Source of the DNA: Diphasiastrum complanatum
Taxonomy: Eukaryota > Streptophyta > Lycopodiopsida > Lycopodiales > Lycopodiaceae
Direction of reading: 5' to 3'
DNA length: 64,000 nucleotides
Assembly: GCA_029204225.1 (NCBI GenBank)
Contig: CM055104.1
Coordinates: 41,583,390 to 41,647,389, forward strand
Below the pieces are notes generated by a model that saw nothing but the letters and a program-made list of their open reading frames with translations, was not told the origin of the DNA and made no database searches. Position numbers and translations under genes: made by a program. Of the stretch, positions 53,837-64,000 are shown piece after piece (within the stretch, counting starts at the first letter, position 1; each line of letters starts with the position of its first letter).

Positions 53837-53850
53837 AGGTAAAATGTTCC

Positions 53851-53909
<59 letters not shown>
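53851..53909. repeat. (TG)n(AG)n compound microsatellite in POLD2 5' flank
   Basis: About 38 bp of TG followed by about 20 bp of AG. In POLD2 sense this is (CT)n(CA)n ending about 15 bp before the ATG region, so it is probably within the 5' UTR or core promoter. Copia-4 LTR sequence starts exactly at its far edge. Confidence 0.93.
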
Positions 53910-53910
<1 letters not shown>

Positions 53911-54491
53911 TTCAGGCCCACCTTCACCTTTTTCGCATTTTTTCTGCCTTTGCTCTAGAGGCACCTTCGGGATTTTTTGCACCTTCAGGATTTACATACT
54001 TTCAGTCTAAGGGTACTTTTTCGGGTTTTTCAATAGCGGCAGACCGACGTCGACAACTTATCATCAACCCTAAAAATAGCTGGATAGCCAAATATCCCAA
54101 GGGCGGTTACCAACTTTGTACATATACAAAGATGGGCGTAAATAGCATTCAATCCTCGTAAGATATTTTTTTAAGACACTTGTAAATATATGCTAGCTGA
54201 ATTAAGCTACGTAAAAGTCAATCAAAGTGTTGTCTTATAACAATCAGAGTTCTTCTGTAGCCAGCGTTATCACGCTCAACAAGCTGAAGTTATTACTTCA
54301 AGCCATTGTACTCACTGTTGATATTAATCAGAGTGCAATTTTTGTCTCACTACTATATTATTCGTTTGCACAATTCTGTATGAATCATTTTTCTTGAATA
54401 TTTCTACTGTTAACTGTTGCGTTTTCGTTCTTACACGCCTATGCTCAAAGCTTCGAGCTTCCGCTGCCAGTCATCCCCACGTTTTATGACA
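53910..54491 (+). repeat. copia-4 5' LTR, truncated
   Basis: Aligns with 55,950-56,512 of the right LTR. Truncated at the POLD2-proximal microsatellite. Confidence 0.88.
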
Positions 54492-54645
54492 TGGTATCAG
54501 AACAAGCATTTCAGTAATCTGCATTTCTACTGTGGATTATCAGTCTTGTTTCTACCAAGATGTCTCTATAGCAAACGCGCAGCCAACAGTATTCCGACAA
54601 TTGTTGTTTCTACCGATGATCTCGTTCAACCAGAATGGATCCATC

Positions 54646-55652
54646 ATCTAGTTCATCTCTCATTGACAAACTTGATGGAGATAACTAGCATCTCTGGAAA
54701 TTCAAGATGAAGGTTATACTACTAGCCAAAGAACTGTGGGGCATCGTTGATGGCACAGAGCTCAAACAAGAGGAGATGCAGCCAACATCACCAAGTGGAG
54801 ACTGAGAGACGGCAAAGCATTTGCCATGATCACCCTCTCAACAACGATATCTCAACAACATGCTGGAAAAGTATGGTATGGCCAACTGCAAATCAAGTCA
54901 CTTTCCACTCGACCCTAGACTAAAGTTATCAAAGGAACAGTCTCCTCAAATGGAGACAGAAAAGGAGGAAATGAAGTGCTACCCATTTCAATCCATCATC
55001 AGCTCATTGATGTATGCAATGATCTGCACGCGACCAGACCTTGCATATTCGATCAGTACACTTAGCCAATTCCTATCAAATCTAGGCTTAACTCATTGGG
55101 AAGCACTAACAAAGGTCATAAGTACATCCAAGCAACCAAAATTCTCAGCATCTGCTACGAAGGCAGGCAAACTGTCAACATTCTTGAAGCCTACACAAAT
55201 GCGGATTGGGTAGGAGATGTCGATACCAAAAAATCAGCTTTTGGATTTGTATTTTTATACAACCAATGTCCAATCTCATGGAACAACCGAAAGCAGACCT
55301 CAGTTGCATTATTATCAACGGAATCCGAATACATAGCTGCCACACAACCAAAGAGGCGATCTGGCCAAGGCAACTGCTTGCAAATATCAACATTGCCCAA
55401 ACACGTCCTACAAAAATCTATTGTGACAATGAATTATCTCTCAATACGAGATTTCACTCTCGAAGCAAACATATCAAAATCAGGTATCATTACCTTAGAG
55501 AGAATGTTCACAACAAGGAAGTAGCATTGGTTTTCTGCAGAACAAACTACATGGTAGTAGATTACTTCACAAAGGCTCTATCAAAGGAGCAACATCTCAG
55601 ATTTAATGATATGTTAAAACTGAAGATCAAAGTATTTCAGGATCCACATTAA
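54646..55652 (+). pseudogene. copia-4 gag-RNase H remnant
   Basis: After the gag stub come RDLAYSISTLSQFL-type sequence (54,860-55,213), then RNase H blocks YTNADWVGDVDTKKSAFGFV, LLSTESEYIAA (55,190-55,350), YCDNELSLN, SKHIKIRYHYLRE and YFTKALSKEQHLRF (55,206-55,652) in shifted frames. At least two stops in gag and two frameshifts later. Confidence 0.88.
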
Positions 55653-55659
55653 GGGGGAG

Positions 55660-56512
55660 TGTAAGATTTCTTATACTCAGCCTTAACAAATTGTTTAAGT
55701 AATGAGCATCCTCAAAACCAAAGGCCGACTACATATTTCGGACCTTCGCATTTTTTACCTTTGAGATTTTTTGTGCCTTAATCATTTTTAAGACACCTTC
55801 GCATTTTTCGCATTTTTCACACCTTCGCGAAAAATGCAATATAGTGGCCAGAATGCCTTGGAATCCATTTCAGGCCCACCTTCGTCTTTTTCGCATTTTT
55901 TGCACCTTCGCAACAAATGAAACACATGGGCCATAATGCCTTGGAATCCATTTTAGGCCCACCTTCATCTTTTTCGCATTTTACCTGCCTTTGCTCTAGA
56001 GGCACCTTCGAGATTTACATACTTTCAATCCAAGGGCACCTTCAGCTTTTCCAATAGCGGGGGACCGACGTCGCCAACTTATCATCAACCCTAAAAACAG
56101 TTGGACAACCAAATATCCCAAGGGCGGTTACCAACTTTGTACATATACAAAGACTAGCGTAAATAGCATTCAATACTCGTAAGATATTTTTTGAAGACAC
56201 TTGTAAATATATTCTAGCTGAATCAAGCTATGTAAAAGTTAATCAAAGTGTTGTCTTAACACAATCAGAATTCTTCTGTAGGCAGCATTATCGCGCTCAA
56301 CAAGCTAAAGTTATTACTTCAAGCCATTGTACTCACTGGTGATATTAATCGGAGTGCAATTTTTGTCTCACTACGATGTTGTTCATTTGCGCAATTCTGT
56401 ATAAATTATTCTTCTTGAATATTTTTGCTGCTAACTGTTGTGTTTTTGTTCCTACATGCCTACGCTCAAAGCTTCGAGCATCTGATGCCGGTCATCCCTA
56501 CGTTTTACGCCA
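55660..56512 (+). repeat. copia-4 3' LTR
   Basis: Starts TGTAAGATTTCTTATACTC. Contains two tandem copies (about 92 bp apart) of a unit with AGGCCCACCTTC and TTTTTCGCATTTT near 55,868 and 55,953. Ends near ...GTTTTACGCCA. Confidence 0.85.
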
Positions 56513-56879
56513 GAAGCCACTTTAGGTTGCCATGTTGCAATGATTTGAGCTTCTCTTTGAACCTGTCCCAATGCACTAAGCACTCCCTTGAAAATCAACA
56601 AATGAAACTCAAGAAGAAATCACAAAGATATGGAAACAATATAGCCTCTTCTTTTTCTCTTTCTAGCAAATCCTGGCACATAGAATCTTGATTTCTTGAT
56701 CACAATAGATCTGAACACAATATGATGAACTTTTTCCAACAACTAAGATTGAAAAACACTCTTGAAAAAGTCCAACAACTTAAAATCAAGAGGTTCTATG
56801 AAATTTTGTTGATGAAATATGGAACAGATCGAAGGATCAGTCAAACGTTGAGCAATCGGACCATGACGATCATACTACC

Positions 56880-57640
56880 ACAAAAAGGCTATAGAGGATA
56901 TTTCCTATCCACCCTCAACCCTAGATCCAAGCACACTAGCATCAAGGAGATGAAGAGGACTAACTAGTTGTCACTCGGAGGTTCGTTCCCATGAGAGCAA
57001 TAGCATATTTCATAATTCAATAATGCATATGATTCATGTCTAACACAAAGCATCAACACTAATATCCAGTAACACTAGCAATTAATACTACATCCATTAA
57101 CACTTGATCCACAACAATGATAATCCTTGTTCTTATCTCTATCCCCTTCTTTCTCATAAAAAGCATAAGAATGATCAATCCCAATAAGCATCAAATCTTA
57201 CAATTAACAAATCCAAAGAAAACATGAGAGCTAGAGGTGGAAAGTGAAGAGCAAGGACATTCCATATTCAATCCATAAGAGGGCCAACCTGCTTGTAATG
57301 AAATGAAAAGAATATGTACAAATGATTTGAATTTACTACTATATATAGTGGATTTTAGGGCTTTGGCCTCAAAAATCAATTGGCCAATTTCTCCCTTAAT
57401 GGAGGAAACCCATTTAAAAACTAGAGGGAACCAATTTGAGTTTTTGTGGGAACCCCTTTTTATTCACTAACATGACTATTAGGCCCTACAACATTAGAAG
57501 TCCCGCAAAAAGGCCTAAAATACTTTTATTAACTTCTAACTAATCAATGATCTATGTGATCACTAGGTTGAACTTACACATGCAGGGTGCCAAATCCCTC
57601 TCACTTATTAACTATGGTTAGGATTGCATTGATATCCGCA
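56880..57640. repeat. single-arm relative of the 1.5-2.7 kb inverted repeat
   Basis: Shares with the right arm at 2,176-2,692 the ordered motifs ACCCTCAACCCTA..CCAAGCACA, AGATGAAGAGGA, CCCATGAGAGCAA, CCATTAACxCT, GTGGGAAxxCCxxTTTATT, GCAAAAAGGCCTAAAA and the terminal TTGAACTTACACATGCAGGG. No inverted partner is adjacent. Confidence 0.8.
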
Positions 57641-58140
57641 AACCCTCCAACAGTATCCCCCACTAAAACTGGTGGCGGTCCCATGACACCTCACAAGATT
57701 TATTACTTTGGGCTCTGGTTGGCTCTCGCCTAACCTTTATTAGGTGGTATTGTACTCTCTCATGAACTCCAGTCGCTTTGTATTGAAATCAGTTTTATGC
57801 GAAAAAAAAAATGCTTATTTGCGCCAAAAATTCAATTCGACATTGTCCATGCTATAAACTAACTCCCAGGATCCTCCCAGCATCGTGGCGCGATAGTACA
57901 ATCTTGTTATAGACGCTTTATCCTAGACTTTGTCGGACGCCATGGAAACGTTTGGGTCGAAAGTTAACGCTGATAACCAATCATCCCATCTGGTTGAAAC
58001 TAACGCCAACTTGGTCAAGTCTTTTGCAAAAGTAGCGGATAATAGTCGGATCTGGTGGAGACTTGTACTCTTGTGCATATGCTTGAATGGCCCGGTTGAA
58101 ATCCACTGTTATCGACCAACTGAATGGTTGGTAAATTATG
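57641..58140. other. flanking DNA, possible old LINE trace
   Basis: The plus frame 57,930-58,145 contains METFGSKVNAD, weakly like the GxKVNxxKS stretch of plant LINE RTs. Too short to assign. Confidence 0.25.
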
Positions 58141-58874
58141 TGTGAAAAATACAAAAAGGTTATCTATCTTAGATGTAGGGGTTTTACATTTTTCTATGTC
58201 AAGCATCTTGGTGTAGAATGATGATAGAGTCAAAAATTGGCATAGATGGCAAATTGATCAATTTCACATGTAATGCCTCTATTGAGCCAAAGTAGTGTAG
58301 GAGATGAAACTTGAGCTAAATAGAGTGTTGACAAGTGTAGTGATTTAGTTTGATGAAGTTCAAGAGGTCCAATAGGATTTATAGGTGGAACCATCAATGG
58401 TCCAATAGGATTTGAAATATGCTTGAGAATGGACCAATAGAATCAAGAGGTGGATGTATCAATGGTCCAATAGGATTAAGAGGTTGAAAATAGGTGGTCC
58501 AATCATGTTTGAGTTAGAATTAGCTCGAGGATATATAGTATCATTGTACTTCTCATTTTGAACTAAGTAATTTTGAGATCTTGTAGATTTCTAGTCTAAG
58601 TGTTTTTCTAGCATTGTCTCTCTACCTGAGAGCCATTGGTAGGATTCTCTCTCTACCCAAGGAGAGCAGCTTATTTTTGCTTAGTTTTATTTTGGAACAC
58701 TTCCCACACGTGTGTATGTACTTGGGAAGTGAGTTAATGCATGTAGTAGTGTGTTTTTGCCATTAAATTCAAGATTGATCTTGAATGTTAATCTAGTCTT
58801 GATCATTGTGCATCCACACACCTTAGGAGATCATAATCACATGTGGTGGACACTCCACATGTGTGAAATTCACA
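58141..58874 (+). repeat. copia-5 5' LTR
   Basis: Starts TGTGAAAAATACAAAAAGG and ends ...GTGTGAAATTCACA, followed by PBS TGGTATCAAAGCC (58,875). Both ends resemble the copia-1 LTR, so the two are related families. Confidence 0.82.
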
Positions 58875-59271
58875 TGGTATCAAAGCCTACCTAAGGTTAC
58901 CATGCATTTCCATTCATTAGTATGAAAATTTTCTACCAATATTGAGCTAGAAATTGTCAAGATCCATTGTATGGAATTAGGTGCTCGGACACGTGTGAGT
59001 AACATCCAATTTCAGTTCGAGAGTTCCCTTTCGTGTTTGATCCAAAAATCTTGCTAGATAGCTTGTTTTAAAGCTAGTGTTGTCTAGTTTTTTATGCAAT
59101 CGGTTTCATTCCATTTGGTTGTGCCAATCAAAAGTTATAAGCTTTTGAAGAGGGTTAGGCAGGGCACCTAGACCTGGGTGACACGTTTAGTTTGGTCAAG
59201 AGATTGCTTGTTTGATCCCAAATCATAGTTTAATGCTTATCAATCTTCTGTTTTTTATTGCTTAGAACCCA

Positions 59272-59850
59272 TTGCCAACATCGCCAATGAGAAGGAAGAC
59301 ACTATTGCAAGTGATCGAGAGGGATCTCTTATGGTCTACAACTTCTCATCCTCTCCTTTCAAGAAGGATGGATTATGGTATGTTGATAGTGGAGCCTCTT
59401 CACATATGTGTAGCTCCAAGGACTCTTTCTCTTCTATTGCACCTTATGATGGAGCCAAGAAATCAATATACATTGCAAATGATTATGAATGTCCTATTGA
59501 AGAAATTGGGAATATTCTCTTAAAGCTTGCATCTTCTAAAGTTCTTTCTCTTACTAAAGTTCTTTTTGTACCTAAGCTTACAAAGGATCTAATTAGTGTT
59601 GGCCAATTGCTTGATAATGACCTTGATGTGAAATTTAATGTTGATACTTGTACTATCAAGAAGAATGATGAAATACTTGCACTAGGATCTAGATTTGGAG
59701 GCATATATAAACTAGATCCAAGAAAATGTGTAAATGCTTTGTAATGTTGCTCTTGTGAACAAGCTATCTATGGAGGAGTTATAGCATAGGACGTTGGGAC
59801 ATCCGAACTACAAATCCATGCTCTCTATGATCAAAGAATCCAAAGTCATT
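59272..59850 (+). pseudogene. copia-5 protease / pre-integrase fragment
   Basis: Frame 59,331-59,744: WYVDSGASSHMCSSKDSFSS (aspartic protease), VLFVPKLTKDLISVGQLL, and GSRFGGIYKLD. After a stop, degenerate pre-integrase sequence continues to about 59,850, where minus-strand gypsy-5 begins. Gag between the LTR and this frame is largely deleted. Confidence 0.85.
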
Positions 59851-59859
59851 TTTCAAGGA

Positions 59860-62460
59860 GATCAAGCCACGTGAGGCTTGTATCATGAGACAAATCACAA
59901 ACCTCAAGTAGAGATCCATGGAATAAAGCGAAAGAAGATACAACCTGATCAAGGGAACAAGCAAACGTGGACTTGTGAAGAACCCCATAAAAATCAGCAA
60001 GGACATCAGCCATAACGGACTCAAGAGATGGAGATATAGAGACCAATGGAGAAGATACTGCACCAACCACCGAACCAAGAGGGCTATATGAGGTAGGCGC
60101 AAAAGCAATAGTAGAAATACCACCAAGGTATACGGCCTAATATCAATGAAACCATGAATGACCACCGAATACAATATCTGTGAATCAAGGCATATAGGCG
60201 CAAGGCACATAGCAACAACCTGTAAATCCGAAGCAACATCAACCTGAGTAAGAGGACCCACAGTCGGTGAAAGTGAAGCAAAAACTAATGTACTCTAAAT
60301 GGAAAGAAGAGCTACATCGTGAGCCTTTGGCAGGCTACGCATAAACTGCTTTCCAGTAACCAACTGATAGTCACTCTGACAATCAATACCAGAAAGTAAA
60401 TGATGCCGACCAACATGTGTAAAAGACAGTGTCTGCTGAAAAAGATCAACAGCAACAGTACCAACAAGTGACGAAAATCAATCTGCACCAAGAATAATGT
60501 CATAGCGCTCTAGAAAAATAATATAGAAATCTGCCTGTCCAGAGAAGTCACCAATGCTATAGTCCAAGCCCTGAGACATCTGAGAACTAGAGAAAGAATG
60601 AGAACGAGCAACCTCGACACTGAGAGACTGTGTAGCAGAAATAGGTGTAGCACGAATCCTGGTGGAAATGTAACTGTTAATAAATGAATGTGTACTGCCA
60701 ATATCCACCAAAGCAATATACTCTCGTCCCAAAATGCGAACATGTAACTGAATAGAACGAGGACCAAGATGCCCACCAGCCCAAGCAGCATAAGCAAGGT
60801 GTGCATGGCAAGCGACAGAAACAAGATCATCAGGAAGCAGGTTAGCCGACTCATCAACAGAATGTGAGTCAGGAGTATCAAGAATATGGATATAAACATC
60901 AAAATCATCAAGAGTAAGAGCCTCATGGTAAAAAACAGCGGTAGGAGGACCAGGAGGAACGATAGTAGAAAAAGCCAAAGTAGGAGAAGCAGTGGAATGA
61001 GAGCAAGAAAAACGAGAAGAAGTGGATAACTCATGATACTTATGCTACGAGGTAGTAGCCAAGGAAATAGCATATGAGAGAGTAAGAGGCCGAAAAGATG
61101 AGACATCATATCGTAAGGTGTCTCTAAGCCCGGCAATAAAATGTGAAATAAGCTCTATAGGATGAAGATTAGTAAAAAGGTAGGAAAGCTCAATAAACTG
61201 ATCAATATAAGTAGTTAAATCACTAGTATGGCGAAGGCTACGAAACAGATCACGTTGGCGAACCAACCATTGTGGGTCAATCATAGCCAGATGAAGATCA
61301 TGTCGAAAAGTAGGACATATATGTAATCCCTCACGAGTAGGCTCAGAGCGATAGACACGCCACCAAGTCTGAGCTCGACCATCTAAATGTAACGCAACCA
61401 ACTGCACTATATGGGTTTCAGTCTTGGGATACATAAAAAAATAGGTCTCTAACTTAGAGAACCAATTTTCCAAGATATTTTTATCAGATGAACCAGAATA
61501 AGTAGTAAGCTGGATGCGATCACGAAAATCACGAGTAAAATGAGACTCAAGATTACCTGAAACAGTAGAAGAAGGAAATCCTGGTGGTGCGGAGGGAAAT
61601 CCAGGTGGTGGTACAGAAGACCCGAAAGGAGACCCATAAGAACTAGCACTATATGAAGGGAGACCAAACGTACTACCAAAAGCACCTCCTGAAGATGGAG
61701 ATGGAGCAGGAGCAGGTGTACTCAAAATAGAAAATAAAGGTGCTTTACCAGGACAATGAAGAATGTCTGGGGGGGGGTGGTATCCCCTCGTGGTATAGGA
61801 TAGTCTCAAGGCTAGAAAGAATACGATCAATACGACTCTCAAGGTGATCTATGTGGGAATCAATGTGTGTAAAACGATCATCTAAAGAGCTCTGCGGAGG
61901 GTCTTTTGATGAAGAAGTCGCCATAGGAACTAAGGAAGAGACAAAAACCTGAGGGAGAGGACGTTTGTCGTCACCCCAACTTAGTCTAACTTCCGAAATC
62001 ACCAAAAATGGCACATAAACAGTCAATCAAGATGGATAATAATAAAAAAAATGAGGGGCTGAGAAAGTAGAAGGTTTCTAACAAAATGGAAAAATGAACA
62101 GAGGAGGGTGTGAGGCAACAAATATGAACAAGAATAGGGGGCTGGAAAGAGCAGTATGTGAGCAGAAAAGACAACAAGTAGGTGCAAAAAAGAAGTGCAA
62201 AGGACACAAGCAATACATGGGTGGGTACTAATCCATCGTTCACTCGGTAGTGCCAACAAAGAGAGGTAAAAGTTGAAGATAACAGGGCATTGGGCAGCAC
62301 CTACCAAGATCCACAATAGGCTGAAAATTAGGTGCTGACGTAAGGTGCCGAACAGCCTCCAATCAATAGCCGAAATGGACAGCAAGTCGGTGAAAAGAAC
62401 CGCTGAAAATGAGACAGTAGTAGAGCGTTGGACAGCCTCCAGTCAATATAAAAAATGGAC
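59860..62460 (-). mobile_element. gypsy-5: leader, gag and protease of a gypsy-2 relative
   Basis: Minus strand: leader with two repeats (62,352, 62,432); gag starting MATSSSKDPPQSSLDDRFTH near 61,923 with a helical IDSHIDHLESRIDRILSSLE; IQLTTYSGSSDKNILENWF, WWRVYRSEPTREGL and MIDPQWLVRQRDLFRSLRHT (61,045-61,842). A deletion removes the zinc knuckle. The protease region (60,478-60,978) has LVDIGSTHSF, so the catalytic DTG reads DIG. The remainder fades out by 59,860. No LTR, RT or integrase found. Confidence 0.88.
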
Positions 62461-62539
62461 AGCAAATCGGTGACAAAAAGTGTCAAAAATAATGAGGTAT
62501 ACAGAAATTCTTACAACAGCATCCGTAGGAATCCTCGAG

Positions 62540-62990
62540 GGGTGGCTGGGTTATTAAATTTAAAAATTCAGAGATTGAAGTTGGAAAAGAACTGGATCAA
62601 GAAGAAATCAAAAGCTTTCAATTGCTTCAAAATCTTCAAGGATCATGCAGAAAAGGAGACTGGTAAGCAAATTAAAGCCATGAGGTTCGACAATGGTGGA
62701 GAGTACATCTCTATTGAATTCAAGGAGTGTTGCTAGCCATACCCTTATCGAGTCAGCCAAATGTCTGCTGGCACATGCATCTTTGCCAAAGAGCTTTTGG
62801 GCTGAAGCTGTCTGCACTACAACTTACATCCAGAATAGATGTTCTCGACAAAGGCCCTTTCAAGCAAAATACCTCATGAGGTGTGGACATGCTCAAAGCC
62901 TTCAATGAAGAATCTTTGAGTATTTGGATGCATCGCCTACGCGTAGGCATCTTTGTCTTGGCATATCAAACTATGTCTGTTCTTTTCACT
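62540..62990 (+). pseudogene. copia integrase core fragment (likely copia-5 downstream part)
   Basis: Plus strand: FKIFKDHAEKETGKQIKAMR, FDNGGEYISIEF (second catalytic Asp). Then, in a shifted frame after loss of the QNGxAER segment, RTLIESAKCLLAHASLPKSF-like sequence and WAEAVCTTTYIQNRCSRQRP. It could be the continuation of copia-5, displaced by gypsy-5. Confidence 0.8.
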
Positions 62991-63085
62991 TACTTGACCA
63001 TAAATGAGATTCTATTATGGCTAAATAACAATCATTTGAAAGCATTGCAAGAATCAATTTCATTCAGAATTGCAATAATCATTTT

Positions 63086-63870
63086 TTATTCAAAATTACA
63101 AGAATCGATTCCATCAGCGACAACATCTTGCAATTCATCTCCTCTTAGATGATTTTCATCATTACTCTCACTTTCAGAAATTACTTCATCATCCTCACTA
63201 TTAAAATTTCTATTCTCAACATCTAAGGAAGTGGGTGCTTCAAGTATGGTGTGACGATTTACTACATCTCTAGGTAGCTCAATCTCATAGCTAAAATGAA
63301 GGTTTTTCATTTTATTCTCAACATTTGCACCCTCAAATACTCGTCGTGAACGTGGTTCAACTTGAGCTACAAACCACCATATCTTGTTTAGTCGATCTGG
63401 TTGAAAAAACACCTGCAAAAATCACTATTTTAGAACAAAAACTCAAATACTGAAGTCACTTGCAATAAAATGAAAAACATGATAGCATAGCATGTGCACC
63501 TGCTCACAGTGACGAGGCAACACCAATGTTTCAAAGGAATTCATGCTCAATGTTTTTGATGAATCAATCGCAAAAAATCCACTTGGATCCGATTTACGGT
63601 TGCATTTGGCCCTCTACAAACTACTTTGAACCATTTCACATCAAATAAAAAATAGTGTCCACTTTCACCAAATGACACATAATAAATATTTTGTATAGTT
63701 CCTATGTATTCTATGTCTCCTGAGATAAGATTCCGATCTCGTGCACTGCTTTGACTTTCTTGTTGGAAAGTTGCTATTAATTACACCACAATCATGTGTG
63801 CGTCTCTTGTTATCAATCCTTTCAACACGAAAGTGAAAACCAAAGCCCATATAGCATTATACATTTTGCA
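63086..63870 (-). pseudogene. CACTA-type transposon protein fragment (DUF4216-like)
   Basis: Minus strand. Upstream block reads GDIEYIGTIQNIYYVSFGES, LFDVKWFKVVCRG and RIQVDFLRLIHQ (about 63,550-63,740). Then come LPRHCEQ, an intron (GTGCACATG...TTTTTGCAG, about 63,415-63,500), and VFFQPDRLNKIWWFVAQVEP RSRRVFEG with an acidic tail (63,086-63,418). This order (GxIxxIxxxxY, VLFxxxWF, QxxQVFYxxD...WxVVxxVxPR) resembles the DUF4216 region carried by plant CACTA/En-Spm elements. At least two stops. Confidence 0.5.
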
Positions 63871-64000
63871 CTGCCACATAACAAACATGAATCTCATAAA
63901 TAATTATTGTGAATGAACATGGTGTTTCAAAATGATTAACCGAATATTGTTATAAACAAGAATGTTCTAATAATAAAGTATCTAAAGAATAATACCTTCC

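Larger units (their letters stand above)
53910..56512 (+). mobile_element. copia-4: copia element with large internal deletion
   Basis: Plus strand. Left LTR lacks roughly its first 290 bp (53,910-54,491). PBS TGGTATCAGAACA at 54,492. Right LTR 55,660-56,512 is complete, preceded by purine tract AAGGGGGAG. Internal: gag start MDPSSSSSLIDKLDGD and FKMKVILLAKELWGIVDGTE, then a direct jump (about 54,855) to the end of RT, MLEKYGMANCKSSHFPLDPR. Protease, integrase and the RT active site are gone. Confidence 0.88.

Noticed and set aside
53910-54161. Plus-strand frame starting in the microsatellite at 53,790 as a gene divergent from POLD2
   Set aside because: It is a chance frame across the microsatellite and copia-4 LTR. 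The same LTR sequence recurs at 55,950-56,512.
57930-58145. LINE reverse transcriptase fragment
   Set aside because: Only a short weak resemblance (METFGSKVNAD), so not enough to call.
1-64000. CRISPR arrays, bacterial operons, ribosome-binding sites or riboswitches
   Set aside because: The sequence is eukaryotic: spliced exons, LTR elements and plant-type repeats. The short tandem repeats seen are microsatellites or minisatellites.

Overview
The window is a stretch of nuclear genome from a land plant with a large, transposon-filled genome. It carries one recognisable host gene: POLD2, the small (B) subunit of DNA polymerase delta, on the minus strand. Nine exons can be placed, from the start codon at 53,836 to a partial exon that runs off the left edge at position 1. 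Every junction is GT/AG and the reading frame is kept across all eight introns. The visible part encodes about 288 residues, against roughly 440-470 for the whole protein in other eukaryotes. Three introns are very large: about 9.9 kb (43,513-53,458), 28.4 kb (14,138-42,577) and 13.3 kb (470-13,793). The other five are 147-383 bp. The protein differs clearly from the flowering-plant version as I remember it, and TTTAGGG-type telomere-like repeats occur. I infer a non-angiosperm land plant (fern or gymnosperm), but the sequence does not settle this.

Layout. 1-469: POLD2 exons 9 and 8. 470-13,793 (intron 7): a 1.15-kb inverted repeat, a decayed Ty3/gypsy pol (gypsy-1), two LINE copies joined head-to-tail (LINE-A, LINE-B), a GGAACG-rich inverted-repeat element and an LTR. 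13,794-14,137: exons 7 and 6. 14,138-42,577 (intron 5): hAT transposase fragments split by gypsy-2 (exact 5-bp target duplication, 5' LTR nearly gone), another LINE pair (LINE-C, LINE-D), and a nested stack in which chromovirus gypsy-3 is interrupted by RT-less copia-1 (target duplication ACTAA) and by nearly complete copia-2 (target duplication GGATT). Gypsy-3 abuts internally deleted gypsy-4, followed by LINE-E. 42,578-43,512: exons 5, 4 and 3. 43,513-53,458 (intron 2): hAT-3, a 144-bp LTR with a tRNA-like segment, copia-3, hAT-4, and LINE-F, which carries an ORF1-like frame only. 53,459-53,836: exons 2 and 1. 53,837-64,000: upstream flank with copia-4, whose truncated LTR ends 74 bp before the POLD2 start codon, a relative of the inverted repeat, copia-5 interrupted by gypsy-5, and a CACTA-type fragment.

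The transposon genes are almost all broken by stops, frameshifts or deletions. Copia-2 and gypsy-2 are the best preserved. Most intronic elements lie in the same orientation as POLD2. Recurrent signals worth following are LINEs bounded by (TC)n tracts with a 3' hairpin that covaries between copies, repeated motifs in the leaders of gypsy-4 and gypsy-5, and gypsy LTRs that start AG and end CT instead of TG...CA.
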